A stretch of DNA of 64,000 bases from SH-MAG3 sp036374995 (GTDB lineage: Bacteria; Gemmatimonadota; Gemmatimonadetes; Longimicrobiales; RSA9), in the NCBI GenBank assembly GCA_036374995.1, contig DASUSS010000040.1, forward strand, positions 1 to 64,000, written 5' to 3'. A program made the translations under genes and the position numbers. Below the pieces are notes generated by a model that saw nothing but the letters and a program-made list of their open reading frames with translations, was not told the origin of the DNA and searched no databases. Positions 1 through 9,400 of the stretch are shown one piece after another (within the stretch, counting starts at the first letter, position 1; every line of letters starts with the position of its first letter).

Positions 1-66
<66 letters not shown>

Positions 67-162
67 AGTAGTTCGAACAGCTCGTGCGAACGCCCACGTT
101 CTCTTGACCGTGCGTTAAACGGTCTGTAGGCATTCGGAATCATTACCTTTGCCTGTATCCCT

Positions 163-180
163 GCGTCCTCGCGAGGACGC
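163..180. repeat. perfect 18-bp palindrome in the rRNA leader
   Basis: GCGTCCTCGCGAGGACGC is its own reverse complement over all 18 bases. It lies about 100 bp upstream of the 16S 5' end. In RNA it would need a small loop at the central CGCG. It could be a processing stem or a protein-binding site; the sequence does not decide between them. Confidence 0.6.
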
Positions 181-410
181 TGCACACCGGAAGGTATACC
201 GGCGTGCGGGACCCACACGGATACGTACGAACCTCGATTGTCAAACAGCGGATTTGTGAGCGCCAGGAAGATTGGCGCCGAGCAGAGCATTGTAACCGGC
301 TCCGACGACCGCGTCAACCCGATCCCGCGCGGCTCCGGCCGAGGCGAAGTCAGCCGGACGGCAGGCGAGGTCGATCGGGAAACCGGACGTCGAACGGAAA
401 GGGAGAGGGT

Positions 411-450
411 GCAAAATTCGCGCGCCCGCAAGAGTCGTCTCGCGGGCGCG
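411..450 (-). terminator. probable intrinsic terminator of the acidic small gene
   Basis: A perfect 9-bp GC stem (421-429 with 442-450) encloses a 12-nt loop. On the minus strand it is followed by CGAATTTTGC, a short T-rich tail. It sits about 30 bp beyond the stop codon of the small acidic gene and before the rRNA leader, so it would separate the two transcripts. Confidence 0.55.
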
Positions 451-482
451 GATCTGCGCTGGCAACGTGTGTCGAGTGGGGC

Positions 483-719
483 TCAGAGGTCCTCTTCTTC
501 CTCCTCGGCGTCGTCCTCCCAGTCCTCGTCGTCCTCCCAGTCGTCGTCATCCTCCCAGTCCTCGTCGTCGTCCCAGTCCTCGTCGTCGTCGAGGTCCTCC
601 TCCTCGTCCCAGTCCTCTTCGTCGAAGTCCTCGTCTTCGAGGTCGTCGTCGTCGAGACCGAGGATGTCGAGGTCCGCCCGCGAGCCGGGCAACCTGCGCA
701 GATCCAGCACGTCCGCCAT
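483..719 (-). CDS. small Asp/Glu/Trp-repeat acidic protein
   Basis: A 78-residue protein of unknown function. The first ~25 residues (MADVLDLRRLPGSRADLDIL) look ordinary. From about residue 27 it is almost only D, E and periodic W, in units such as DEDW, DDDW and WEDD, ending in AEEEEEDL. No signal peptide or membrane segment is visible. The start is chosen because TAAGGAG lies about 7 bp upstream of ATG at 719; a longer frame upstream has no such site. The strand is supported by this site and the terminator beyond the stop, because the same DNA read forward gives only Ser-rich low-complexity frames. It is probably intrinsically disordered and strongly negatively charged. A nucleic-acid mimic, cation binder or ribosome-associated role are all possible but unsupported. 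Confidence 0.72.
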   Translation of the reverse strand: MADVLDLRRLPGSRADLDILGLDDDDLEDEDFDEEDWDEEEDLDDDEDWDDDEDWEDDDDWEDDEDWEDDAEEEEEDL

Positions 720-926
720 TCGAGATCTCCTTACACAGGGCGGTTTCCTGCACACACGAAGCGGCGCACCGAGGGGGGCATCCCTCGGAGGGGCCAAGGT
801 ACACCGGGAGGGCGGGCTGTCAAGGGACTTGATGACCGGTCGCCTGGCGGCTCCGCAGCCGGGTCTCTGCGGGTCGGGAGCGCACGCGACTCGCCGACGC
901 GAAGCCGTTCCGCCGCGGGGCCGGAA

Positions 927-2783
927 CTAGCCGGCGCGCGACGCCTTCTTCCGCTCGTGCTGCTTGAGGAACCGCTTGCGCAGGCGGATCGCCTGGGGCG
1001 TGACTTCGACGAGCTCGTCATCGCCGATGAACTCGAGCGCGGTCTCGAGAGTGAGCTGGCGCGGTGTCTCGAGCAGGATCGCGTCATCGGCGCCCGCGGC
1101 ACGGATGTTCGTGAGCTTCTTGCCCTTCGTGACGTTGACCTCGAGGTCGCCGGGGCGCGCGTTCTCGCCGACGATCATGCCCTCGTACACCGGGACGCCG
1201 GGCGGAATGAACAGCGTGCCGCGTTCCTGGAGGTTCCACAGCGAATAGGCAACGCTCACGCCGTCGGCCATGCACACCATGACGCCGCGGTCGCGGCTGC
1301 GGATCGTGCCGGCCCACGGCCCGTACCCGCTGAACCGGTGATGGAGCACGCCCTCGCCGCGCGTGTCCGTGAGGAACTCGCTGCGGTAGCCGAACAGGCC
1401 GCGCGCCGGCATGCGATACACGATGCGCGTCAGGCCGGAGCCTTCGCCCTGACCGGAGCTGCGCATCTCGAGCATCTCGCCGCGCCGGCCGCCGAGCTTC
1501 TCGATGACTACGCCGACGAACGCCTCGGGCACGTCGATGACGACTTCCTCGTACGGCTCGAGCAGCTCGCCGCCCGGCCCCTTCTTCGTGATGATGCGCG
1601 GGCGCGAGACCGCGAACTCGTAGCCCTCGCGGCGCATCGTCTCCATCAGAATGCCGAGGTGCAGCTCGCCGCGGCCGCTCACCGTGTAGGTGTCCGGCGA
1701 ATCGGTGTCCTCGACTCGCAGCGCGACATTGCGCTCCAGCTCCTTGTAGAGCCGGTCGCGCAGCTGACGGCTCGTCACGTACTTCCCTTCCCGGCCCGAG
1801 AACGGCGACATGTTGACGATGAAGTCGACGGAGATCGTCGGCTCCTCGACGGCAATCCCCGCCAGGCGCTCCGGTCGCGCGGTGTCGGTGATCGTCGCGC
1901 CGATCTCCACGCCCTCCAGACCCGCCAGCGCCACGATCTCGCCCGCACCCGCACGCTCGACTTCCGTGCGCTGCAGACCCTCGAACACGAACAGCTTCGA
2001 GACGCGGCCCTGGCGATCACCTTCGTCGGGCGCAAAGCCGATCACATCATCGTTGCGGTGTGCGAGCAGCAGGATCGGATCTCCGACGCTGACCGTGCCG
2101 CGCTCGATGCGGCCGATCGCCATCCGGCCCAGATACGGCGAGTGGTCGATCGTCGAGATCAGCATCTGGAACGAGCCGTCCACGTCGCCCGGCGGCGCCG
2201 GCACGGTTTCGAGGATCGCCTCGAACAGCGGCTTCAGATCCTTCCGCTCCTCGCCCAGCTCGCGGATCGCATAGCCCTCGCGCGCGGCCGCATAGAGGAA
2301 CGGCGCGTCCAGCTGCGCCTCGTCCGCTTCCAGCTCCATGAACAGCTCGAGCACCTCGTCGTGCACACGCGCCGGGTCCGAGCCATCGCGGTCGATCTTG
2401 TTGATTACCACGATCGGCTGCAGCCCGAGCGACAGCGCCTTCCGCGTCACGAACCGCGTCTGCGGCATCGGGCCGTCGAACGCGTCGACCAGGATCAGCA
2501 CGCCATCCACCATCCGCAGGATCCGCTCGACCTCGCCGCCGAAATCCGCGTGTCCCGGCGTGTCCACGATGTTGATCTTGTGCTCGCGCCACCGCACGGA
2601 CGTGTTCTTCGACAGGATCGTGATGCCCCGCTCACGCTCCAGCGGGTTCGAGTCCATCACGCGCTCCTCGACGACCTGATTCTCACGGAAGGCGCCCGCC
2701 TGGCGGAGCATCTTGTCCACCAGCGTCGTCTTGCCGTGGTCGACGTGAGCGATAATCGCGACGTTCCTGATCATATGGGGCAT
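927..2783 (-). CDS. typA: translational GTPase TypA/BipA
   Basis: A ribosome-binding GTPase of the elongation-factor family, implicated in stress and cold adaptation and in ribosome assembly. About 618 residues, the normal length. The G domain starts almost at once: P-loop AHVDHGKTTL, switch I with RERGITI, DTPGHADFGGEV (G3) and NKID (G4). The EF-G-like domains and the TypA-specific C-terminal domain follow, ending in a basic tail (KRFLKQHERKKASRAG). Two in-frame ATGs are possible, at 2783 (MPHMIRNV) and 2774 (MIRNV); neither has a strong Shine-Dalgarno site. The frame stays open upstream to 3194, but that stretch is low-complexity and lies in a palindromic intergenic element, so it is not taken as coding. 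Confidence 0.95.
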   Translation of the reverse strand: MPHMIRNVAIIAHVDHGKTTLVDKMLRQAGAFRENQVVEERVMDSNPLERERGITILSKNTSVRWREHKINIVDTPGHADFGGEVERILRMVDGVLILVDAFDGPMPQTRFVTRKALSLGLQPIVVINKIDRDGSDPARVHDEVLELFMELEADEAQLDAPFLYAAAREGYAIRELGEERKDLKPLFEAILETVPAPPGDVDGSFQMLISTIDHSPYLGRMAIGRIERGTVSVGDPILLLAHRNDDVIGFAPDEGDRQGRVSKLFVFEGLQRTEVERAGAGEIVALAGLEGVEIGATITDTARPERLAGIAVEEPTISVDFIVNMSPFSGREGKYVTSRQLRDRLYKELERNVALRVEDTDSPDTYTVSGRGELHLGILMETMRREGYEFAVSRPRIITKKGPGGELLEPYEEVVIDVPEAFVGVVIEKLGGRRGEMLEMRSSGQGEGSGLTRIVYRMPARGLFGYRSEFLTDTRGEGVLHHRFSGYGPWAGTIRSRDRGVMVCMADGVSVAYSLWNLQERGTLFIPPGVPVYEGMIVGENARPGDLEVNVTKGKKLTNIRAAGADDAILLETPRQLTLETALEFIGDDELVEVTPQAIRLRKRFLKQHERKKASRAG

Positions 2784-2875
2784 GGTAAGGGTTCTGGTAC
2801 AGCCTTGAATCATAGCGGATTTCCCGTGCCCCAGGCAGGGGGGTGGAGAAGCGGGTGCCAGGTTGTCATGGGCGT

Positions 2876-3082
2876 GGGCACAGGCACGAGCAGGGGTTAG
2901 ACGCACGCACACATACATGGGCAGGGGCGGGGCAGCGCTCGATGACTTTCCCGGTCTGTCACGCCTGATCCGCCCGGAGGTGGCGTGACGGGTGGATTCA
3001 GGCAGAAAACTCGCGGAATTCCTGCCCGTGCCCGTGCCCGTAAACGTGTGCGTGCGTCCGACCCCTACACGTGCACGTGCCC
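2876..3082. repeat. long imperfect inverted repeat between typA and the CDF gene
   Basis: Two arms of about 60 bp (2876-2935 and 3021-3082) are roughly 80 percent complementary by eye. They include a perfect 13-bp core, GACGCACGCACAC (2900-2912, complement 3046-3058), and GGGCACGGGCA-like runs. The 85-bp spacer has its own stem, GTCACGCC...GGCGTGAC. The element fills most of the 325-bp gap between the typA start and the stop of the cation efflux gene. Nothing else was recognised there. Confidence 0.7.
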
Positions 3083-3108
3083 TTTCCCATGCCAACCCGA
3101 AACCCCGT

Positions 3109-4074
3109 TCAGATGTCCCGGCGAAGCGGCACGATCGCCCGATGCTCGATCTGGACCGTGACATGGGATATCCCGAATTCGCTGTGCATGACATCGTGCA
3201 CCACGTGAATGGTCTCCTGGTGTCGCGCGGGATCGCGGATGGCGAGGTGTCCGCTCATGGCGAGGTAGCCGCTGGTGAGGGTCCAGACGTGGAGATCGTG
3301 GACCGCCTCGACGCCGGGGATGCGGCGGAGGGCAGCCTCGAGGGCGGTCATGTCGATGTGGGCGGGGACGGCCTCGAGGAGGACATCGACGGACTCGCGG
3401 ACGAGACGCCAGGCGCCGACCAGGATGAGCAGGGCGACGATGACGGAGATGATGGGGTCGGCGGGCATCCAGCCGGTGAGCAGGATGATGACGGCTGCGG
3501 CGATCGCGCCGACGGAGCCCAGCATGTCGCCGAGGACGTGGAGGTAGGCGCCGCGCAGGTTGAGATTGTGGCCGGATGAGGAGTGGAGCAGGAAAGCGGC
3601 GATGATGTTGACGATGAGGCCGGCGGCCGCGACGGCGAGCATGAGCGTGCCCTCGACGTGCTCGGGCGTTGCGAAGCGCGTGTATGCCTGCCACAGGATG
3701 AGGACTGCGATGACGATGAGCGTGGCGCCGTTGACGAGCGCGGCGAGGATCTCGATGCGCATGTAGCCGTACGTCTTGGCGGCGGTCGCGGGACGGCGCG
3801 AGAACCAGAGCGCGAATGCGGAGAGGCCGAGTGCGGCGACGTCGCTGAGCATGTGGCCGGCATCGGCCATGAGCGCGAGGGAGTTCGCGATCCAGCCGCC
3901 GACGAGCTCGACGATCATGAAGACGGCGGTGATCGCGAGCACGAGGAACAGCCTGCGGCGCCCGAGCTCACGGTGGTCGTGTGCGTGGGCGTGCGTGTGC
4001 TCGTCGTGCTGGTGGCGTGCGTGCGCCTCGTCGCTTCGAGTGGGGGTATCGTGCTCGTGCGTGTGTTCCGCCAT
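3109..4074 (-). CDS. cation diffusion facilitator, Zn/Co/Cd efflux type
   Basis: An inner-membrane divalent-metal/proton antiporter of the CDF family (ZitB/CzcD-like), about 321 residues. The N-terminus is a His-rich cytoplasmic segment (HTHEHD, HQHDEHTHAHAHDH). Six membrane segments follow, with the two family metal-site motifs HxxxD in TM2 (ADAGHMLSDV) and TM5 (HVLGDMLGSV). The C-terminal cytoplasmic ferredoxin-like domain contains HDLHVWTL. ATG at 4074 is preferred because it shares one base with the stop of the preceding lipoprotein gene (TGATG), a classic coupling arrangement. Zn specificity is inferred from the two HxxxD sites and the His-rich loop; the substrate is not proven. Confidence 0.92.
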   Translation of the reverse strand: MAEHTHEHDTPTRSDEAHARHQHDEHTHAHAHDHRELGRRRLFLVLAITAVFMIVELVGGWIANSLALMADAGHMLSDVAALGLSAFALWFSRRPATAAKTYGYMRIEILAALVNGATLIVIAVLILWQAYTRFATPEHVEGTLMLAVAAAGLIVNIIAAFLLHSSSGHNLNLRGAYLHVLGDMLGSVGAIAAAVIILLTGWMPADPIISVIVALLILVGAWRLVRESVDVLLEAVPAHIDMTALEAALRRIPGVEAVHDLHVWTLTSGYLAMSGHLAIRDPARHQETIHVVHDVMHSEFGISHVTVQIEHRAIVPLRRDI

Positions 4075-4457
4075 CAGAGTCCGGAGCGGGATCGAACGAA
4101 GCGCGCGTCGGGCGGGATGAGCCAGGTCCACGTCCCGTCGATGGTGAACGTGCGCGGGGGCAGCGCGAGCTCGGTGCCTGCCGTGGTGCGCGCGACGAGG
4201 ATCAGCGGTTCCGCGGCGGGCACCGGCGCCATTTCCGCCGTGGCGCGCGCGTCGACGTGTCCGACGCCTACCATGGCCTCGCCGCCACCGACGGTGCGGT
4301 ACAGGATCTCGAGGCGGTGTGCGGTCTCGTTCCGGATGACGAGCGTGGCGAGCGCGGCGCGCGCGCGCTCCGGATCGGGCTCGCGCGGCGGCGGCGAGAC
4401 CGTGGTCGCGCAGGCCGCGATCAGCACGAGTGCGGCCGTGGCCGCGGACAGCTTCAT
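4074..4457 (-). CDS. predicted lipoprotein, unknown function
   Basis: A 127-residue protein with a clear lipoprotein signal peptide (MKLSAATAALVLIAAC, lipidated Cys at 16). The mature part is small and beta-rich-looking, with VIRNETAHRLEILYRTVGGG and a C-terminal TWTWLIPPDARFV stretch; the family is not recognised. Its stop overlaps the start of the CDF efflux gene (TGATG), so the two are translated together. A periplasmic or outer-membrane partner of metal efflux is a reasonable guess from coupling alone. Confidence 0.78.
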   Translation of the reverse strand: MKLSAATAALVLIAACATTVSPPPREPDPERARAALATLVIRNETAHRLEILYRTVGGGEAMVGVGHVDARATAEMAPVPAAEPLILVARTTAGTELALPPRTFTIDGTWTWLIPPDARFVRSRSGL

Positions 4458-4490
4458 GATGGAAGTCTAACGAGCCGCGCGCGCGCGCGT

Positions 4491-5288
4491 CTACGCATCG
4501 GCGTCCCGGGCGAGGCGGTGGAGGAAGTCGGCGACCTCCTCGGGCGTGCGGAGCCCGGTCTGTGCGGCCGTGGCGTGCTGCGGCGGGTCACCGACCACGA
4601 TCGCGCAGTCGGTCTCGCCCAGCTCGCCGAACGCGTCCTCGTCCGTGCGGTCGTCACCGATGAAGATCGCCGGGCCGGGCCCGAACCGCTCCTCCAGCGT
4701 ATCGCGGATGAAGCGGAAGGCGCGTCCCTTGTGCCAGTCGACGTCGGGCCGGATCTCGACGACCTTCTTGCCGTCGGTCAGCCGGACGCCATCGATACCG
4801 GCAGCCTGCGCGTGCACCGCGTCGCGCACCCGTGCCTCCTGCGTTTCGCTCGCGACCATGCGGAAATGCACCGACAGCGTGAGTCCCTTGTCCTCGACGA
4901 TCACGCCATCGATGCCGGCCAGCTCGCGATGGAGCACACGCGCGAGATAGGAGAGCGTGCCACGCGCTTCGCCCGCCCCCTCATGCATGCGGTGCACGCC
5001 CGGACCCTCGATCTCCAGGCCGTGGTTGCCGGCGTAGTACACCCGGTCGAGCGCGACGCGGGCGCGCAGATCCCGCAGCGAGCGGCCGCTGACGAGCGCG
5101 ATGTGGGTGTCCTCCCTCCGCGCGAGCTCCTCGAGCGCCGGACGCGCGGCCGGCAGCAGTGCGGCATCGGCGGGACGCGGTACGATCGGCGCGAGCGTAC
5201 CGTCGAAGTCGAGTCCGACCAGCAGTGAACCCGCCGCCCGGCGGGCGGCGCGCAGAACGTCGATCCGCTGTGTGGCGTGTGCGATCAT
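4491..5288 (-). CDS. otsB: trehalose-6-phosphate phosphatase
   Basis: A HAD-superfamily phosphatase that removes phosphate from trehalose 6-phosphate, the last step of OtsA/OtsB trehalose synthesis. 265 residues, typical for bacterial OtsB. Visible motifs: nucleophile motif LDFDGTLAPI (Asp27/Asp29), motif II ALVSGR, NHGLEIEGPG in the cap region, the cap motif GKKVVEIRP, and motif IV GDDRTDEDAF. The start is ATG at 5288 with GGGGAG very close upstream. No otsA lies in this window, so the synthase must be elsewhere or the substrate comes from another route. Confidence 0.9.
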   Translation of the reverse strand: MIAHATQRIDVLRAARRAAGSLLVGLDFDGTLAPIVPRPADAALLPAARPALEELARREDTHIALVSGRSLRDLRARVALDRVYYAGNHGLEIEGPGVHRMHEGAGEARGTLSYLARVLHRELAGIDGVIVEDKGLTLSVHFRMVASETQEARVRDAVHAQAAGIDGVRLTDGKKVVEIRPDVDWHKGRAFRFIRDTLEERFGPGPAIFIGDDRTDEDAFGELGETDCAIVVGDPPQHATAAQTGLRTPEEVADFLHRLARDADA

Positions 5289-5350
5289 GATCTCCCCGTG
5301 CGGTATTCCGTGCGCAGAGTAGCCCGCGCCGACGGCGTCGGCAAACTCGG

Positions 5351-5379
5351 TTGCCGCGCCCTGCGCGGTCCGCTAAACT
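5351..5379 (+). promoter_or_regulatory. sigma70-like promoter for the DUF4837 gene
   Basis: TTGCCG (5351-5356), a 17-bp spacer, then TAAACT (5374-5379). Transcription would begin near 5386, giving a leader of about 40 nt before the ATG at 5425. No experimental support; a spacing and consensus match only. Confidence 0.5.
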
Positions 5380-5424
5380 TCCCGCGTGAGCAGTCCCGCC
5401 ATGAACGCAACAGGTTACGGCACA

Positions 5425-6423
5425 ATGAAATCCGCGCGTTTCCTCCTGCTTGCGGCACTCGCGGCATGGGCGCTCCCGGCATGTGACTCATCGGGCCGGG
5501 CGCTGGGCACCGCAACGAGCATCATCGTGCTCGCGGCCGACTCCGTCTGGGCCGGCATCGGCGACAGCGTGCTCACGGCTCTGGAGCCACGGATCCGGAC
5601 GGTCCGCAACGAGCGCACGTTCGAGGTCACCCACATCTCGCCGGCCGACCCGAAGTGGCAGGAACTGCGGGAGTTCCGTCAGATCGTCGCGATCGGGAGC
5701 ACGGACGACGCCTGGGTCCAGCCGATCGTGGCATCCGCCCAGGCGGCCGCGGAGCGGACGGGCATGGTCGCCGCGCGGGACGTGTGGGCCCGCAATCAGC
5801 TCGCGATCGCGGTGGTCACTCCGCCCGGCGATGGCGCGGCCGCACTGCCGCACCTCGATCGCGTGGGCGCCGTGATCGACAGCCTGTTCCGCATCTACGT
5901 GGTCCAGCGCATGTACACGAGCGAGGCCGACACCGCGCTGCGGGATGCACTCCGCGAGACGCACGGCGTCACCATCCTGCTGCCGAACGTGTACTCGCCC
6001 GTCGAGCGGACCGGCAATGTCATCCAGTTCCAGAACAACACGACGGTGGGCGGCGACCTCGCGCGCTCCGTGCTCATCACGTGGCGCGACGGCGTGCTCA
6101 CGCCCTCGGCGGATGCGGCCCTCGCCTGGCGCGACAGCATCGGCGGCGACTACAACCCGGCGCAGCGCACGCTCGTCGAGTCTGCCAGGGAAGCGCCGAT
6201 CGAGCAGGGGGCCAGCAACGCGGTGGAGGTGCAGGGCGCATGGGAGGGCATCGATCCGTCCTGGCCGATGGGCGGCCTGTTCATCGCTCGCATGATCGCC
6301 TGCCCGGAGCAGAGCCGCACGTATCTCGTCGATGCGTGGCTCTACGCCCCCGGCCCGCGCCGCTCGAAGTACGAGTACATGATCCAGCTCCAGACGATTC
6401 TCGGCACGTTCGAATGCGCGTGA
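5425..6423 (+). CDS. DUF4837 family lipoprotein
   Basis: A 332-residue predicted lipoprotein with signal peptide MKSARFLLLAALAAWALPAC (lipidated Cys at residue 20). The body has features I associate with DUF4837, best known from Bacteroidota: an early IIVLAADSVWAGIGDSV strand-helix unit, FEVTHISP, a central NTTVGGDLARSVLITWRDG, and a C-terminal PMGGLFIARMI then VDAWLYAPGPRRSKYEYM. The function of the family is unknown. The ATG at 5425 is chosen for the signal peptide; earlier in-frame GTG (5386) and ATG (5401) would spoil the N-terminus. A promoter candidate lies just upstream. A hairpin (TACGGGA...TCCCGTA, about 6425-6461) follows the stop but lacks a T tail. Confidence 0.82.
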   Translation: MKSARFLLLAALAAWALPACDSSGRALGTATSIIVLAADSVWAGIGDSVLTALEPRIRTVRNERTFEVTHISPADPKWQELREFRQIVAIGSTDDAWVQPIVASAQAAAERTGMVAARDVWARNQLAIAVVTPPGDGAAALPHLDRVGAVIDSLFRIYVVQRMYTSEADTALRDALRETHGVTILLPNVYSPVERTGNVIQFQNNTTVGGDLARSVLITWRDGVLTPSADAALAWRDSIGGDYNPAQRTLVESAREAPIEQGASNAVEVQGAWEGIDPSWPMGGLFIARMIACPEQSRTYLVDAWLYAPGPRRSKYEYMIQLQTILGTFECA

Positions 6424-6495
6424 CGCATACGGGATGCGGAAACGTGAGCGCGTTCCCGTAGTCGCTCAACACACTCTTACCGGGCAGTAGCAACG

Positions 6496-9400
6496 GTGTC
6501 CTTCGTTCATCTGCACACGCACAGCGAGTACTCGCTGCTGGATGGCGCCAACCGGATCGGCGACCTGATCCGGCGCACGCAGGAGCTGGAAATGCCTGCG
6601 CTCGCGCTGACCGATCACGGCTGCATGTACGGCGCGTGGCAGTTCCAGGAGGCGGCGCGCAAGGCGGGCGTGAAGCCGATTCTCGGCATGGAGGCGTACG
6701 TCGCGCCGGGCGACCGTCGCGTGAAGACGGCGGGCCGTGCGGGCGATGGCCGGCCCGAGGACCGGTACTACCACCTCGTGGTCCTCGCGCGGGACCCGGT
6801 GGGTTACCGCAACCTCGTCCGGCTCACGTCGATCGGCTACCTGGAGGGCTTCTACCATCGGCCGCGCATCGACCGCGAGGTGCTCGCGCGCCACTCGGAC
6901 GGACTCATCGTGACGTCCGCCTGCATGGCGGGCGAGGTCGCACGTCACCTGATGGCGGACCGGTGGGACGCGGCGCGCGAGGCGGCATCCTGGTACGCGA
7001 ATCTGTTCGATGGCCGCTACTACCTCGAGGTCCAGGCGCACGACACGTCGGGACAGCGCGATCTGAACGAGCGCGTGTTCCGGCTCGCCGCCGAGCTCGG
7101 GCTGCCGGTCGTCGCCACGAACGATGCCCACTTCCTGCGACCGGGCGATCACGACGCGCACGACATCCTGCTCTGCATCGGGCTCGGCAAGGACCGCAGC
7201 GACGAGAACCGCATGAAGTACGACGCGGGTCTCTACTTCAAGACGCCGGCCGAGGTCGCAGCGCGTTTCGCCGACCGCCGCGAGGTCGTCGAGAACACGC
7301 TCGCGATCGCCGACAGCGTCGACGTCCACATCAAGCGGCAGTACCACGTGCCGCAGTTCCCGCTGCCGCAGGATGTGACGAGCGAAGCGGAGCTGCTGCG
7401 CCGGCTCACGTACGCCCGGGCTCACGAGCGGTTCGGCGATCCGCTACCGGCGGGGTGGGACGAGCGCCTCGAGTACGAGCTCGGCGTGATCTCCAACGAG
7501 AAGGCGGACTATGCCGGCTATTTCCTAATCACGCAGGACTTCATCAACTGGGCCAGGGACCACGGCATTCCCGTCGGGCCGGGCCGCGGCTCGGCGGCCG
7601 GGTCGCTCGTCGCATACGTCATCGGCATCACCGGTGTCGATCCGCTCGAGTTCGATCTGCTGTTCGAGCGCTTCCTGAATCCCGACCGCGTGTCGATGCC
7701 CGACATCGACATCGACTTCTGCTACGAGCGCCGCGGCGAGGTGATCGAGTACGTGCGCGAGAAGTACGGCAAGGACTCGGTCGGGCAGATCATCACGTTC
7801 GGGACGATGAAGTCTCGCGCCGTGATCCGCGACGTCGGCCGCGTGCTCGGATTCGAGCCGGCCGAGACGGACCGGCTCGCCAAGCTGATCCCGAACGCGC
7901 CCAACAGCTCGCTCACGGTCGCAGAAGCGGCGGAGCGCGTTACGGAGCTGCACGCGCTGATCGAGTCCGATCCGCGCGTGGCGCAGCTGATCGAGTACGC
8001 GAAGGTGCTGGAGGGTCTGTCGCGTCACGCGAGCGTGCACGCGGCCGGCGTCGTCATCGCGCCCGGACCGCTGCACGAGTACGTGCCGGTATGCACGCAG
8101 TCGACGCGTGGCAGCGGCGGCGGTGCGGATGACGAGACGGTCATCGTGACGCAGTGGGACATGAACGCGCTCGAGCAGGCGGGCATGTTGAAGATGGACT
8201 TTCTCGGACTGAAGACGCTGACGGTCATCCACGATGCGGTCGTGGCGATCCGTGAGCGGCACTGCGCGCTCGCGCACCCGAAGAGCGGCGCCGTATACGA
8301 GCAAATGGAGGACGTGCCGCTGGACGACCCGGACGTGTACGACATGCTCGCGCGCGGTGGCACGACCGGCGTATTCCAGTTCGAGTCGCCTCTGGCGACG
8401 GACAAACTGCGCGCGATGAAGTGCGACCGTTTCGAGGACCTGGTCGCGACGAACGCGCTGATCCGGCCGGGTCCGCTGGACAGCGGCATGACGGATGTCT
8501 ACATCCGCAGGAAGCTGGGGCGTGAGCCGGTACGGTACCCGCATCCGGATCTGGGTGAGGTGCTGTCGTCGACGTACGGCGTCATCACGTATCAGGAGCA
8601 GGTGATGCGGATGGCGCAGGTGCTGGCGGGCTTCACGCTGGCCGAAGCGGACGTGCTGCGGAAGGCGGTCGGCAAGAAGGATATGGAGCTGACGCAGAAG
8701 GAGGTCGGTCGGTTCGTCGAGCGCGCGATCGCGAACGGCGTCGATCGGCGCGTCGCCGATGACATCGCGGATCAGGTCACGACGTTCGGTCGCTACGGCT
8801 TCAACCGCTCGCACTCCGTCGCGTATGCGCTGCTGTCGTATCAGACGGCGTGGCTGAAGCGCCACTATCCGGCCGAGTACATGGCCGCGCTGCTGTCGTC
8901 CGTCGTCGACAGGACGGACGACGTGGTCGGCTACATTGCGGAGTGCCGCGAGCTGGGTCGCTACGTGCCGGAGCGGCCGGACGGCGTCACCGTCCTGCCG
9001 CCCGACGTGAACGAGTCCGGCTGGAAGTTCACGCCGGTGTCCGGCGCCGCGATCCGTTTCGGGCTGGGCGCGCTGCGCGGTCTGGGCGCGGGCGCGGTGT
9101 CGTCGATCCTGGAGAATCGGGCGAGCGGCGGCCCGTACCGCTCGCTGTTCAGTCTCGCGGACCGGGTGGATCTGCGGCTCGTCGGCCGGCGCTCGCTCGA
9201 GGCGCTTATCCTGGCGGGGGCGTGCGATCAGTTCACGAGCCCGCCCGCGCACCGGGCGCAGCTGCTCGAGGCGCTCGATCTGGTGGTACGCGAGGCGCAG
9301 CTGCGGCAGGAGGAGCGCGCGAGCGGCCAGGTCTCGCTGTTCGATACCGGTGGCGCAGCGGCGGAGTCGGAGGAGCGGCCGGAGCCGCAGCTGCCCGATG

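Larger units (their letters stand above)
67..482 (-). promoter_or_regulatory. rRNA operon leader and promoter region
   Basis: This 416-bp stretch between the 16S 5' end and the acidic small gene has no convincing ORF. Read leftward it contains a consensus TTGACA (complement of 239-244) followed after 15 bp by TATCCG (complement of 218-223), a short-spaced promoter candidate. It also has two leader stems: the palindrome at 163-180 and an 8-of-9-bp hairpin at about 182-207. The right end holds the probable terminator of the upstream gene (421-450). Calling it the rrn promoter is an inference from position; the exact start site cannot be read. Confidence 0.55.

Noticed and set aside
480..660. 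TCC/TCG microsatellite or CRISPR-like array
   Set aside because: The periodicity follows codons of a D/E/W protein with a ribosome site; there are no regular spacers.
204..2900. 898-codon open frame on the plus strand across typA
   Set aside because: It is antisense to a conserved GTPase and has the Arg/Ala/Asp-rich composition of a shadow frame in GC-rich DNA.
2784..3194. Upstream extension of the TypA frame
   Set aside because: It covers a palindromic intergenic element and overlaps the CDF gene end; TypA proteins begin at the P-loop region.
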